Assembly (NCBI RefSeq): GCF_020524625.1
Contig: NZ_JAIVLL010000003.1
Coordinates: forward strand, 180,442-244,441
Direction: 5' to 3'
DNA: 64,000 bases
Source: Brevundimonas poindexterae
Lineage (GTDB): Bacteria; Pseudomonadota; Alphaproteobacteria; Caulobacterales; Caulobacteraceae
The notes below the pieces were generated by a model. That model had not been told where the DNA came from and made no database searches. It saw nothing but the letters and a program-made list of their open reading frames with translations. Both the position numbers and the translations under genes were made by a program. How positions within the stretch are numbered: the stretch's first letter is position 1; each line of letters opens with the position of its first letter. Below, piece after piece: positions 17,930 through 27,075 of the stretch.

Positions 17930-18613
17930 TCACACCGTGATCTGGCTGCGCCCCGCGATGCGTTCGGGGTCTGCATGCACGCGGATCAGGGCACAGGAAA
18001 TCCGATAGGGGCGGAGCAGGTAGGGCAGGGCGCTGGCACGCGCACGGGCTGCGAGGGGGCGTCTGGGCCAGTTCGCGATGCGCCAGACGGATTGGGCCAG
18101 GTAGCGCGGCAGGGACGAAACGTCATCGCGCAGGGCACCACCGTCGATGATGTCTCCCCGGACCAACTCTCCCTCGAAAAGCTCGGCGAACTCCTGCGGC
18201 GTGGGCCGGTACATCGTGTCGATCGGATCGGCATGATAAGGATAGTCATACGGACCCGTGACACACACCGTCCCGCCGTGCGGCAGGATCAAACGGCAGG
18301 CCTGCGCGACGGCCTGCGGATCGCTCACATGTTCCAGAAGGTTGGATACGAGAAGGGACCGGACGCCCAGGGTGGTCAGATGTCGCTGGAAGGCCGGGTC
18401 GAGGACATCGCCGACGATGTCCACACCGGGAGCATCCTTCATATCGGCGTGAATTATCTGGATGTTCCGGGCCCTCAGGGGGGCGAACACGTGCTGATCG
18501 ATATGCGGTTTCGCCTGTGTCCGGAAAGCTCCGGTCGATGATCCGAGGTTGAGAAGCGGCCCTTCAATCCTGGCCAGAGCCTGCCCAATCCATTGCGCTT
18601 CGCTTGTTCGCAT
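17930..18613 (-). CDS. Class I SAM-dependent methyltransferase
   Basis: A 227-residue protein with a Rossmann-type methyltransferase core: LLNLGSSTGAFR is a motif I variant, IIHADMKDAPGVDIVGDVLD the adenosine-binding region, and LLVSNLLEHVSDPQAVAQACRLILPHGG the post-I/motif IV region of ubiE-like enzymes. The target is unknown; the DYPYHADPIDTMYRPTPQEF stretch is common in methyltransferases from polysaccharide or lipid clusters. It ends eight bases past tRNA-Lys on the opposite strand. The start region lacks a clear ribosome site, and an ATAAC/GTTAT dyad overlaps the ATG. Confidence 0.75.
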   Translation of the reverse strand: MRTSEAQWIGQALARIEGPLLNLGSSTGAFRTQAKPHIDQHVFAPLRARNIQIIHADMKDAPGVDIVGDVLDPAFQRHLTTLGVRSLLVSNLLEHVSDPQAVAQACRLILPHGGTVCVTGPYDYPYHADPIDTMYRPTPQEFAELFEGELVRGDIIDGGALRDDVSSLPRYLAQSVWRIANWPRRPLAARARASALPYLLRPYRISCALIRVHADPERIAGRSQITV

Positions 18614-18673
18614 AACTTTGCGTTATCACGTCGGCGTACGCGCCGCCACTTCCTGTTGAAGAGGCCACGGGCG

Positions 18674-21600
18674 TCAATGAAAATCCCGCGAGCCGGGCAG
18701 CAGGCGGACGTTCCTGGGGTGGGAGCGGGGAGGCGGCAACTGCGGGCGGCTGACGACGTCGGCCCGGGCCAGTTCGACGGTGGGGGTGTGATCCTCGGCC
18801 AGCGTCAACAGCGCGTCTGACCGGTCGAACACGCGACGGGCCACGATGTGCACCACCCCCTCGGGGCTTTTCTCGACATCCCCCTCGACGATCATCAGAC
18901 GGGCGGACATGACCTCGCGCCGGAACTGTTCGAACAGGCGGGCCCACAGGACAATATTGGTCACCCCGGTTTCGTCTTCCAGGGTCACGAATATGGCATT
19001 GCCGTTGCCGGGGCGCTGGCGGATCAGCACGACGCCGGCCACCCGCACGCGCGACCCACTGCGCCGCCCCTCGGCGGCCTTGCAACTGATCACCCTGTCC
19101 GGGGCAAGGGCCGGGCGGAGCAACTGCATGGGATGCGCCTTCAGTGACAGGCGCGTGGTCTGGTAATCGGCGGCCACATGCTCGCCCAGCGGCATGAGTG
19201 GCAGGCGGGCGTCGGGCTCCTCTGCCAGTTCGCTGGCGCCCCGGCGCCGGGCTTCGGCCGCAGCGAACAGGGGGAGGGGAGAGGCGTCGGGCAGACGCCG
19301 TATGGCCCACAGGGCCTCGCGCCGGTCCAGCCCCAAGGAGCGGAAGGCATCGGCATTGGCCAGCTTCTGAAGGGCCGCGCCCGGCAACCCGGCCCGCACC
19401 GCCAGATCCTCGATGTCCTTGAAAGGGGCTTCCTGACGTGCGGCGGTCAGGTCGTGGCCCCAACCCTCCTTGAAGCCGGTGATCTGGCGCAGGCCCAGCC
19501 GCAGGGCGGGGTCTGATCCGGTGGGCTCCAGGGTGTTGTCCCAATGGCTGTGCCCGATATCGATCGGCCGCACCTCCACCCCGCCGATCTCGTTGGCCTC
19601 GCGGACAATCTGGGCTGGGGCATAGAAGCCCATGGGCTGGCTGTTGAGCAGGGCGCAGGCGAAGGCGGCCGGATAGCGGCACTTCAGAAAGGCGGACACA
19701 TAGACCAGCCGGGCAAAGGACACGGCATGGCTTTCCGGAAAACCGTACGAGCCGAACCCCTTGATCTGGTTGAAGCAGCGTGTCGCAAACTCGGGATCAT
19801 AGCCCCGGGCAATCATGTTCGAGACCATCAGCTCCTCGTACTGTTCCAGGTCCCCGTCGCCCCGGAAGGTGCCCATGGCCTTGCGCAGGCCATTGGCCTG
19901 GTCGGGCGTGAACCGCGCGGCCACCATGGCGATCTTCATCGCCTGCTCCTGAAACAGCGGCACGCCCAGGGTCTTGCCGACGATCTGTTTCAGCTCGTCC
20001 TGCGGATGCCCCGGACCCGGGCGGGGATATTCGACCGCTTCCAGCCCGGACCGCCGGCGCAGATAGGGGTGCACCATGTCCCCCTGGATCGGACCGGGAC
20101 GAACGATGGCGACCTGGATGGCCAGATCATAGAAGGTGCGCGGCTTCAGCCGGGGCAGCATGTTGATCTGGGCGCGGCTCTCGACCTGGAAGACCCCGAT
20201 CGAATGGCCCCGCTGCAGCATGGCATAGACGTCGGCCTGTTCATTCTCGATCGTGTGCAGGGCGTAGGAAACGCCGTGGTGGGCATGGATCAGGTCGAAG
20301 GCCTTGCGGATGCAGGTCAACATGCCGAGCGCAAGGATGTCGACCTTCATCAGGCCCAGTTCATCGACGTCGTCCTTGTCCCACTCGATAAAGGTCCGAT
20401 CCGGCATGGCGGCGTTGTGCACCGGCACGATCTCGTCCAGTCGCCCGCGCGTCAGGATGAACCCGCCGACGTGCTGGCTGAGATGCCGGGGAAAGTTCAG
20501 CAGGCGCGACGCCAGGCCCACGGCCTGGGCGATCACCGGGTTGGAGGCCTCCAGTCCCGCCTGTTCGATGTGGGCCGGGGTGATGTCCCGGCCCCAGCTG
20601 CCCCAGTGGGTTCCGGCCAGCCGTGCGGTCACATCCTCGGTCAGGCCCAGCACCTTGCCCACCTCGCGGATCGCGCTGCGGGGACGGAAATGGATGACCG
20701 TCGCCACAATCCCCGCGCGATGACGTCCATAGTCCTCATAGAGGTACTGGATGATCTCCTCACGCCGCTCATGTTCGAAATCGACGTCGATATCGGGCGG
20801 CTCGCCCCGGCTGGAGGACAGGAACCGCTCGAACAGCAGGTCGTGCTGGGCCGGGTCGACGCTGGTGATGCCCAGCACATAGCAGACGGCGGAGTTGGCG
20901 GCCGATCCGCGTCCCTGACACAGGATCCCCTTGTCCTCCGCGCGCTGGACGATGCGATGAATGGTCAGGAAGTAGGGGGCGTATCCGGCCGTCTCGATGA
21001 AGGCCAATTCCTTGGAGAGGGTCTCGCGGACCTTGTCCGGTATGCCGTCCGGATAGCGCATGTCGGCGCTGCGCCAGGTCAGCTGTTCCAGCCACGCCTG
21101 CGGGGTCTTGCCCGGCGGCGTCGTCTCATGGGGGTATTCGTAGCGCAGGTCGCGTTTTAGGTCGAAATCCACCCGCGACAGGACCTCAAGGGACTCGGCC
21201 ACGGCGTCCGGCGCGTCCTGGAACAGTCGGCGCATCTCGACCGTCGGCTTGGGATAGCGTTCGGCATTGGCCAGCAGGCGACGCCCGGCCTTTTCCAGGG
21301 TGGTGCCTTCGCGGATACAGCTCAGCACATCCTGAAGGTCCCGCTGCAACGGGTGGTGATAGAGCACGTCGTTGACGGCCAGCAGGGGAGCCTGCGCCTG
21401 TTGTGCGAGGGTCTTGAGCCGCGCCAGCCGGCGCCGGTCATCGCCCCGTCGCAGCATGGAGGCGGCCAGCCAAACGGCTCCGGGCGCGGCCTCCGTCAGC
21501 CGGACCAGCGTCTCTGCCAGACCGGTCAGACGCTCCGGGGGCATGACGATCAGAAGCAGGTCCGCCGGGTCGGCCAGAAGATCGGGGAGTCCGATCTCGC

Positions 21601-22069
21601 AGTCGCCCTTCTTCGCCCGTCGATTACCGAGGGTCAGCAGGCGGGTCAGCCGGCCCCAACCGGTCCGGTTCTCGGGATAGACCACGATGTCCGGTGTGCC
21701 GTCGTTGAAGACCAGTCGCGCCCCCACCACCAGTTTGAAGTCCCGGGCCCTGTTCCGGACCTCTTCCGAGAGAGACGGGTCGATGGTGTCGTCCTGCTCC
21801 GTCAGCACCTCTCCGGGGCCGGAGCCTTCGCGCCGCATGTCCGGAGGCAGCAGGCCGTGCTCCCGCAGCGAGCGGAGGGCGCTCCAGGCCCGGACCACGC
21901 CCGCCACCGTATTGCGGTCGGCCAGTCCCATGCCGGCGTGGCCCTGCAGAACCCCCGCCGCCACCAGATGCTTGGGCGAGGAGGCACCGTGCAGAAACGA
22001 GAAATTGCTGGTGACGGCCAGCTCGGCATAGCCTCCGGCTTCCGGCATCGCATTTGGATCGACGGTCAT
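18674..22069 (-). CDS. dnaE2: Error-prone DNA polymerase III alpha subunit DnaE2
   Basis: A 1131-residue C-family polymerase of the mutasome type. It begins with a PHP domain (YAELAVTSNFSFLHGASSPKH), contains the polymerase catalytic aspartates in PPDIDVDFEHERREE, the palm/finger region FQVESRAQINMLPR, an OB domain (RVRVAGVVLIRQRPGNGNAIFVTLEDETG), and ends in the conserved SRDFH. DnaE2 carries out mutagenic translesion synthesis after DNA damage with ImuA and ImuB. Its ATG overlaps the imuB stop by four bases, and the cassette is under the LexA box at 24273-24287. Confidence 0.96.
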   Translation of the reverse strand: MTVDPNAMPEAGGYAELAVTSNFSFLHGASSPKHLVAAGVLQGHAGMGLADRNTVAGVVRAWSALRSLREHGLLPPDMRREGSGPGEVLTEQDDTIDPSLSEEVRNRARDFKLVVGARLVFNDGTPDIVVYPENRTGWGRLTRLLTLGNRRAKKGDCEIGLPDLLADPADLLLIVMPPERLTGLAETLVRLTEAAPGAVWLAASMLRRGDDRRRLARLKTLAQQAQAPLLAVNDVLYHHPLQRDLQDVLSCIREGTTLEKAGRRLLANAERYPKPTVEMRRLFQDAPDAVAESLEVLSRVDFDLKRDLRYEYPHETTPPGKTPQAWLEQLTWRSADMRYPDGIPDKVRETLSKELAFIETAGYAPYFLTIHRIVQRAEDKGILCQGRGSAANSAVCYVLGITSVDPAQHDLLFERFLSSSRGEPPDIDVDFEHERREEIIQYLYEDYGRHRAGIVATVIHFRPRSAIREVGKVLGLTEDVTARLAGTHWGSWGRDITPAHIEQAGLEASNPVIAQAVGLASRLLNFPRHLSQHVGGFILTRGRLDEIVPVHNAAMPDRTFIEWDKDDVDELGLMKVDILALGMLTCIRKAFDLIHAHHGVSYALHTIENEQADVYAMLQRGHSIGVFQVESRAQINMLPRLKPRTFYDLAIQVAIVRPGPIQGDMVHPYLRRRSGLEAVEYPRPGPGHPQDELKQIVGKTLGVPLFQEQAMKIAMVAARFTPDQANGLRKAMGTFRGDGDLEQYEELMVSNMIARGYDPEFATRCFNQIKGFGSYGFPESHAVSFARLVYVSAFLKCRYPAAFACALLNSQPMGFYAPAQIVREANEIGGVEVRPIDIGHSHWDNTLEPTGSDPALRLGLRQITGFKEGWGHDLTAARQEAPFKDIEDLAVRAGLPGAALQKLANADAFRSLGLDRREALWAIRRLPDASPLPLFAAAEARRRGASELAEEPDARLPLMPLGEHVAADYQTTRLSLKAHPMQLLRPALAPDRVISCKAAEGRRSGSRVRVAGVVLIRQRPGNGNAIFVTLEDETGVTNIVLWARLFEQFRREVMSARLMIVEGDVEKSPEGVVHIVARRVFDRSDALLTLAEDHTPTVELARADVVSRPQLPPPRSHPRNVRLLPGSRDFH

Positions 22070-23640
22070 GCGAAAAGCCCGTGGATGAACCAGCGCGGCG
22101 GGCTGTCCTCACCGTACGCTCCTTGCCGGAACAGCCAGAAGCGGTGCCCCTGGGTGTCCTCCACCCGGTAATAGTCCCGCGTCTTCTGCCCCGGGGCCCG
22201 CCACCATTCTCCGGCGATCCGCTCGGGGCCCTCGGCGCGCGCCACATTGTGAACCTGTCGCCGCCAGCGAAAGCGGAACGGGTGGCCATCCGGGGCCTCG
22301 GCCATGGTTTCGACCGGCTGCGGGGGATTGAACAGGTGCAGGGGGCGAAGGGGTGGGTCTTCCGGGTCGCGATCGCTCGGGGGCTCGACCGGTGTCGGGG
22401 TGCCCCGTCCGCTGATCCAGCCGGCCGAGCGCTCGGGAATGTGCGAGCCGTGCGGCTGGAAACGCAGCACGGCCTCGGGTCCCAGGCGGGCCACCAGTTG
22501 ATCGACCAGTTCATCCAGCCGGACCGAGGCGTCGGGCGCGTCCTCCAGGCTCGACTGGAGGGGCAGCAGGGCCTCGACCTGCCGGACGACCATGCGGATC
22601 TGGTCGAAGCCGAACCCGGGGTCCAGCGGATGGTCCAGATGGGCCAGGCGTTCCCGGTACAGGCGCGCGACCGAGGACACATTGCGCGTGGCCCGGGCGA
22701 CGCTCAGGCCGATGCGCCGGATCTTTCCGTCCGTGCGATAGAAGATGGCCTCGAAGACCCGCCCGCCCAGCCGGGCTTCTTCCAGCCGCGCCGTGGTTTC
22801 CTGCAACAGGTCCGCCAGAACGGCCTGGACGTCTGCATCCAAACTGATCGGGTCGAAGAACAGGCGGTCCGCATAAACCGGGGGCGGGGGCCGGTGCGGC
22901 GTGATGCGGATGTCCTCATCGCCCAGAATCCGCGCCAGCCGCGCCGGAAAATCGGCTCCGAACCGCGCCGCCAGACTGGCCCGGGGGCGATCATCAAGAT
23001 CGGCCAGACGCTTCAGCCCCGCCCGCCGGAGGGCCAGATCGTCCCGCTCCTCCAGTTCCAGCGCCCGCACCGGCAGGCGCCGCAGGACAGGGCGTTCTGC
23101 TCCGCACGGGAGGATCCCGCCGAGGCCAAAGCGGGCCAGGGCCCGGGCGGCCTGCGGGGTGGAGGTCAGGGCGCAGCGATGGTGAAGGCCCGCCCGGGCC
23201 AGCCGGTCCTGCACGGCCTGCATCAAGCCGACCTCGCCCCCGAACAGATGGGCGCATCCCGTCACATCCAGGATCAACCCGTGGGGGAGATCGAGGGCAA
23301 TCATGGGCGAGAACCGGTCAAAGTCGGTCAGCAGTTCGCCCAGCAAGCGGTCGTCCGCGTCGGGTAGGGCTGGAACCGCCCGGACCGCAGGGACGCGGGC
23401 GCGCGCATCGGCCAGGGTCAGGCCGGGCTCCAGCCCCTGACGGGCCGCGTCGGGCGATACGGCGCTCAGGCGCAAGGCTCCCTTGATCTTTTCCACCAGC
23501 ACAAGCGGCGGTTCAGGGCCTTCCGGGGCGGTGTCAGCCTGTTCGGCGCAGGCCGGTCGGGCCTGCAGCCGGTCGCTGGGTAGCCAGGGCAGCCAGACGG
23601 CCAGATACCGGCGCCGGTTCAACAAATGACCGGGCTTCAC
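22066..23640 (-). CDS. imuB: Mutasome Y-family polymerase-like protein ImuB
   Basis: A 524-residue Y-family homologue. The start RRYLAVWLPWLPSDRLQ replaces the acidic DMDAFYA motif of active Y-family polymerases, so it is expected to be catalytically dead and to act as a scaffold joining DnaE2, ImuA and the beta clamp. LILDVTGCAHLFGGE, the HhH-type region and a C-terminal ImuB domain (EWWRAPGQKTRDYYRVEDTQGHRFWLFRQGAYG) are visible. The start is GTG at 23640, inside the imuA gene. Confidence 0.94.
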   Translation of the reverse strand: MKPGHLLNRRRYLAVWLPWLPSDRLQARPACAEQADTAPEGPEPPLVLVEKIKGALRLSAVSPDAARQGLEPGLTLADARARVPAVRAVPALPDADDRLLGELLTDFDRFSPMIALDLPHGLILDVTGCAHLFGGEVGLMQAVQDRLARAGLHHRCALTSTPQAARALARFGLGGILPCGAERPVLRRLPVRALELEERDDLALRRAGLKRLADLDDRPRASLAARFGADFPARLARILGDEDIRITPHRPPPPVYADRLFFDPISLDADVQAVLADLLQETTARLEEARLGGRVFEAIFYRTDGKIRRIGLSVARATRNVSSVARLYRERLAHLDHPLDPGFGFDQIRMVVRQVEALLPLQSSLEDAPDASVRLDELVDQLVARLGPEAVLRFQPHGSHIPERSAGWISGRGTPTPVEPPSDRDPEDPPLRPLHLFNPPQPVETMAEAPDGHPFRFRWRRQVHNVARAEGPERIAGEWWRAPGQKTRDYYRVEDTQGHRFWLFRQGAYGEDSPPRWFIHGLFA

Positions 23641-24262
23641 GGTCCCACTCCATGGTCCAGGTTCGAAGGGGTGCCCCCCGGCGATGGCGCAGAAGGGTGG
23701 CGGAAAAGGCGGGTCGGCCGGGGGCTCCGGCCATGAGGGGGGTTGAGGCGGCGGATTGTATCGACCACCGGCTTTCGGCCGGGCTGGCCCGCGGCGCGGC
23801 CGCTGCCCGCGACAGAAAAAGCCGCTTGTTTCCGCTGCGGGCCAAGAGGCCCAGCCGCCGCCCGGCCGTGAGGTTCAGCGCCCGGTCCTCGCCCCAGGCG
23901 CTCAGCAGGACGGCCTCGACCCCCGGTGTGCGCAGGGCATCCTCGCCGACCCCCAGCAGGGTCGCGATATTCCGGGCCCGGACCAGCAACAGGTCCTGGG
24001 GCTGGATGCCCATCTCCTGCAATCCGGCGCCGTGCGGACGCCCGGTCTCCATCCCCGTCAAATCATGGACCACCCAGACCAGACCCGCGCCGGGCCGTCC
24101 GGACAGCATGACGCCCAGGCCGAAACCATGGGTGCTGACGGCATCGGCCCCGCTGAGGGCGTAAAACTCATGCACACCCGGGGTGCTGAGCGCGCCCAGA
24201 GGGGTTCCGGCCCGGGAACAGGCGGAATCTCCGGATATCTGGGCGGACAGGGGAAGAGGCAT
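23534..24262 (-). CDS. imuA: Mutasome protein ImuA (RecA/SulA-like)
   Basis: A 242-residue ImuA homologue: VHEFYALSGADAVSTHGFGLGVML, VWVVHDLTGMETGRPHGAGLQEMGI, LLVRARNIATLLGVGEDALR and the C-terminal FSATLLRHRRGAPLRTWTMEWDRE are characteristic. No intact Walker A motif is seen, as is usual for ImuA. It supports translesion synthesis by DnaE2. The 3' end overlaps imuB by 107 bases in another frame; the last 35 residues are therefore constrained by both genes. First gene of the SOS cassette. Confidence 0.9.
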   Translation of the reverse strand: MPLPLSAQISGDSACSRAGTPLGALSTPGVHEFYALSGADAVSTHGFGLGVMLSGRPGAGLVWVVHDLTGMETGRPHGAGLQEMGIQPQDLLLVRARNIATLLGVGEDALRTPGVEAVLLSAWGEDRALNLTAGRRLGLLARSGNKRLFLSRAAAAPRASPAESRWSIQSAASTPLMAGAPGRPAFSATLLRHRRGAPLRTWTMEWDREARSFVEPAPVSGRLAALATQRPAAGPTGLRRTG

Positions 24263-24272
24263 GGAGCTTTAT

Positions 24273-24287
24273 GTTCGTGTTTTGTTC
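24273..24287. promoter_or_regulatory. LexA (SOS) box of the imuA-imuB-dnaE2 cassette
   Basis: GTTCGTGTTTTGTTC is an exact GTTC-N7-GTTC direct repeat, the known alphaproteobacterial LexA operator. It lies 11 bases upstream of the imuA ATG, where bound LexA would block transcription. No second copy was seen in front of other genes in the window. Confidence 0.88.
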
Positions 24288-24363
24288 TCCTAAATTCCCC
24301 GGCGCTTCCAAGGAGTCAAGCGGACTCACGATCAGGCTGTGTACAGCCGCAGGGAAGAGGGTG

Positions 24364-24759
24364 TCAGCCTTGGGCGGCGGCGTGCAGGCGCGCATAGACC
24401 TCGGCGGCCGTGATGCCCACGATCTGGGGATCGGAGGACTGGCCGTCCTCGATCAGGTCCAGCAGCAGCCGCAGAACACCGGCCCGATCCAGATCCTGAC
24501 CCCCGGCGAACTGTTCGATGCGGGTCTTCAGGTCCGGGGTCGGCTCGATCGAGGCTGCATTGGCGCCCGAGGCATCCGGGAAGGCCATGACCTCGGCCGC
24601 CGGTCGGGGCTCGGGCGGGTCGAACCGCAGCGGTTCGGCATGGAGAATTTTCTGGGGAGTCTCGCGCAGTTTGGCGCAGCGACGGCAGCGTTCGGCCCCG
24701 TGGCGCTCCGACCAGTAAAAGTCGTGACGGCACAGAATAGAATTAAGCGGTGCCAACAT
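24364..24759 (-). CDS. Small protein with a possible zinc-binding Cys/His N-terminus
   Basis: A 131-residue protein not recognised by name. Residues 10-28 (CRHDFYWSERHGAERCRRC) hold three cysteines (C10, C25, C28) and two histidines, resembling a short zinc ribbon. The middle is low-complexity and Pro-rich; the C-terminal 55 residues (LKTRIEQFAGGQDLDRAGVLRLLLDLIEDG) look helical. It lies just upstream of the imuA promoter on the same strand. Its own promoter region contains an AT-rich dyad CAAAAT-TAGG-ATTTTG (24794-24809). Function unknown. Confidence 0.62.
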   Translation of the reverse strand: MLAPLNSILCRHDFYWSERHGAERCRRCAKLRETPQKILHAEPLRFDPPEPRPAAEVMAFPDASGANAASIEPTPDLKTRIEQFAGGQDLDRAGVLRLLLDLIEDGQSSDPQIVGITAAEVYARLHAAAQG

Positions 24760-24793
24760 CTGCCTTCCCCCGATTCGTCAAGTCGAGAAGCGC

Positions 24794-24809
24794 CAAAATT
24801 AGGATTTTG
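24794..24809. promoter_or_regulatory. AT-rich inverted repeat in the divergent region before 24759 and 24875
   Basis: CAAAAT-TAGG-ATTTTG, 6-bp perfect arms, in an unusually AT-rich patch (24793-24822) between two divergent genes. It may be an operator overlapping a promoter. It has no LexA-box character. Confidence 0.3.
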
Positions 24810-24874
24810 TCAACAATTTTATCCACCAGGGCAGCGACTGGCGCCCGCCAAGGCAAGTGTGCTTAGGCTGTCGA

Positions 24875-25408
24875 ATGATCCGTCGTCTCGTCCCTTGCCT
24901 GATCCTGACCGTGACCCTGACCGTTGCCGGGTGCAGTGGCGTGCGGACCGTGGCCGACGGCCTGGGGGATGCGGTGACGGCGCCGCTGGAGGATGTGGGC
25001 GTCAAGCGCGAGCGCATTCCCACGGTGCTGCTGCAGGCCCAGGCCAATCCCTATGACATGCGTAATCTGGACCGCTGCTCGACCATCGGAGCCGAGATCG
25101 CCCGTCTGGATGAAGCGCTGGGTCCGGACCTCGATGAACCGCCCGCACCCGACGGGCGGACCCTGGGTGATCAGGCCGTCGATGCGGCCGCCGAGGCCGC
25201 CCTCGACGTCATCCGCGATACGGCGACTGATTTCATCCCGGCCCGGGGCTGGGTCCGGGCCCTGTCCGGTGCCGATCGGCACAGTCGCGAGGTCCAGGCC
25301 GCCATCGAGGCGGGACGGCTGAGGCGGGCCTTCCTGAAAGGGCAGGGGATGCGGTTCAACTGCGCCCCGCCGGCGGCCCCGCGCTGGTTCCAGCCGCGTC
25401 GCCGCTGA
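24875..25408 (+). CDS. Predicted lipoprotein of unknown function
   Basis: A 177-residue lipoprotein: MIRRLVPCLILTVTLTVAGC provides a signal and a lipobox (VAGC), with mature Cys20. The mature part has VADGLGDAVTAPLEDVGVKRERIP, a conserved-looking domain with ANPYDMRNLDRCSTIGAEIARLDEALG, and an Ala-rich helix (DQAVDAAAEAALDVIRDTATDFIPARGWVRALSGAD). The amphipathic TDFIPARGWVRALSGA region may touch the membrane. ATG at 24875 chosen so the signal is N-terminal. Function unknown. Confidence 0.68.
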   Translation: MIRRLVPCLILTVTLTVAGCSGVRTVADGLGDAVTAPLEDVGVKRERIPTVLLQAQANPYDMRNLDRCSTIGAEIARLDEALGPDLDEPPAPDGRTLGDQAVDAAAEAALDVIRDTATDFIPARGWVRALSGADRHSREVQAAIEAGRLRRAFLKGQGMRFNCAPPAAPRWFQPRRR

Positions 25409-25412
25409 TTTC

Positions 25413-25437
25413 GGAACTCCCCGCTCTCCGCCCGGTT
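25413..25437 (+). promoter_or_regulatory. Possible EcfG (general stress sigma factor) promoter
   Basis: GGAAC (25413-25417), a 16-base spacer and GGTT (25434-25437) closely match the alphaproteobacterial EcfG/SigT consensus GGAAC-N16/17-CGTT, with one mismatch. It lies 31 bases before the ATG of the small acidic protein gene at 25468. Confidence 0.4.
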
Positions 25438-25467
25438 GTCTTCATGACACCCAACAAGGAGAGCCCC

Positions 25468-25791
25468 ATGCCCCATCAGAATGTTCAATCAGGAACGGCC
25501 ACCGCCCAGACCGCCGCCACCGACCCCCGTCAGCCCAATGACCGGGCGGTCGAGGAGAATGCTGCGGTTCATCCTGAACCGTCACGCTATGCCGCGCCCG
25601 ATGTGAAGGACGCGACGGTCGCGCCCCCCGCCGCCGGCGAAATGGCCGACTATATGGACGAGGGTGACGATCTGTCCGGCGAGGAGGTCCATATGGGCCG
25701 GACCCGTAATAATGTCGCCGCCCACAGCCGTTCCGACGACCACGGGCCCAAGACCCAAGCCGCCATCGACCGCCAGCACAACGGCGGCTGA
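25468..25791 (+). CDS. Small hydrophilic acidic protein, possibly stress-induced
   Basis: A 107-residue protein with no hydrophobic segment. It is rich in Ala, Asp, Glu, His and Asn and probably disordered (for example GEMADYMDEGDDLSGEEVHMGRTRNN). No enzymatic motif is seen. A strong ribosome site (AAGGAGAG) precedes ATG 25468; an in-frame upstream ATG at 25444 would sit at the predicted transcription start. The upstream EcfG-like promoter suggests induction in general stress or stationary phase. It ends two bases before the convergent tgt stop. Confidence 0.65.
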   Translation: MPHQNVQSGTATAQTAATDPRQPNDRAVEENAAVHPEPSRYAAPDVKDATVAPPAAGEMADYMDEGDDLSGEEVHMGRTRNNVAAHSRSDDHGPKTQAAIDRQHNGG

Positions 25792-25793
25792 CC

Positions 25794-26918
25794 TCAGGCT
25801 TTCGTGTGGCGGGCGTGGAAATCGCGGCGGAAGGTCTCGAAGCGGCCTGCCGCGATCGCCTCGCGCATCGCCGCCGTGAGGGCCTGATAAAAGGCCATGT
25901 TGTGCCAGGTCAGCAGCACCTTGCCCAAAATCTCGTCTGTCCGGATCAAGTGATGCAGGTAAGCCTTTGAATAGATGGATGAGGCGGGGCAATCCAGCGT
26001 CGCGTCCAGCGGGTCCTGATCCTCGGCGAAGCGGGCGTTTTTGAGGTTCAGCGGCCCGTCCCAGGTCCAGGCCTGACCGTGGCGCCCTGCGCGGGTCGGC
26101 AGGACGCAATCGAACATATCGACCCCACGCGCGACCGCCTCGACCAGATCGACGGGCTTGCCCACCCCCATCAGATACCGCGGACGGTCGGCGGGCAGCA
26201 TGTCGGGTGCATAGTCCAGCACCTCGCACATGGCCTCGTGCCCCTCGCCGACGGCCAGACCGCCGATGGCATAGCCATCAAAGCCGATCTCCTGCAGCTG
26301 TTCGGAGGACTGGCGGCGCAGGTCCTCAAAGGTCGAGCCCTGCTGGATGCCGAACAGGGCCTGGGTTTCGCGCGAACCAAAGGCGGCCCTGGACCTCGCG
26401 CCCCAGCGGATCGACAGCTCCATGGCGGCCTGGGCGGCAGGCCGTTCCGCCGGCCAGCTGACGCACTGGTCCAGCTGCATCGAGATGTCGGCGCCCAGCC
26501 GGTCGGCCTGGATCTGGATCGACCGCTCGGGGGTCAGCACATGCTTCGAGCCATCAATATGACTGGAGAAGGTCACCGCCTCCTCCGTCAATTTCGAAAT
26601 GCCCGACAGGGACATGACCTGGAACCCGCCGGAGTCGGTCAGGATCGGCTTTTCCCAATTCATGAACCGGTGCAGCCCGCCCAGTCGCTCCATGCGCTCG
26701 GGCCCGGGGCGCAGCATCAGGTGATAGGTGTTGCCCAGCAGGATGTCGGCGCCGGTCTGGGCCACCTGATCGACCGTCAGGGCCTTGACTGTCGCGGCCG
26801 TGCCGACCGGCATGAAGGCCGGGGTCCGGATGTCTCCCCGGGGCGTGCGCAGGACCCCGGTCCGGGCGCGGCCGTCGGTGGCGGAAATGTCGAAGGGGAA
26901 GGGCAAGGCGGCGGCCAC
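25794..26918 (-). CDS. tgt: Queuine/preQ1 tRNA-guanine transglycosylase
   Basis: A 374-residue TIM-barrel enzyme that exchanges G34 of GUN-anticodon tRNAs for preQ1. The substrate-binding DSGGFQV motif, the catalytic nucleophile Asp in [23 protein letters not shown] and [11 protein letters not shown] are all visible. Zinc ligands are partly changed compared with E. coli: the C-terminal region reads [25 protein letters not shown] rather than the full CxCxxC motif. GTG at 26918 gives the usual family length; a TTG at 26954 is also in frame. Confidence 0.93.
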   Translation of the reverse strand: MAAALPFPFDISATDGRARTGVLRTPRGDIRTPAFMPVGTAATVKALTVDQVAQTGADILLGNTYHLMLRPGPERMERLGGLHRFMNWEKPILTDSGGFQVMSLSGISKLTEEAVTFSSHIDGSKHVLTPERSIQIQADRLGADISMQLDQCVSWPAERPAAQAAMELSIRWGARSRAAFGSRETQALFGIQQGSTFEDLRRQSSEQLQEIGFDGYAIGGLAVGEGHEAMCEVLDYAPDMLPADRPRYLMGVGKPVDLVEAVARGVDMFDCVLPTRAGRHGQAWTWDGPLNLKNARFAEDQDPLDATLDCPASSIYSKAYLHHLIRTDEILGKVLLTWHNMAFYQALTAAMREAIAAGRFETFRRDFHARHTKA

Positions 26919-27075
26919 TCGGTCTGGCGAAACGGGAGGGGCATTTAGGGGCAAAGTGGCCTGATGGCCATATCAGCGGGCCTGTGTCGTGCCCTCTGTC
27001 CGGCCTCGCCATCATCCCGTCCCATTGCGGCGGTGCAATATGGGCGAACCCGTCAGTTGCCGCAGTGGATTGCCG

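Noticed and set aside
19544..21160. A 538-codon plus-strand frame
   Set aside because: Antisense to dnaE2, and codon use and content do not look like a protein.
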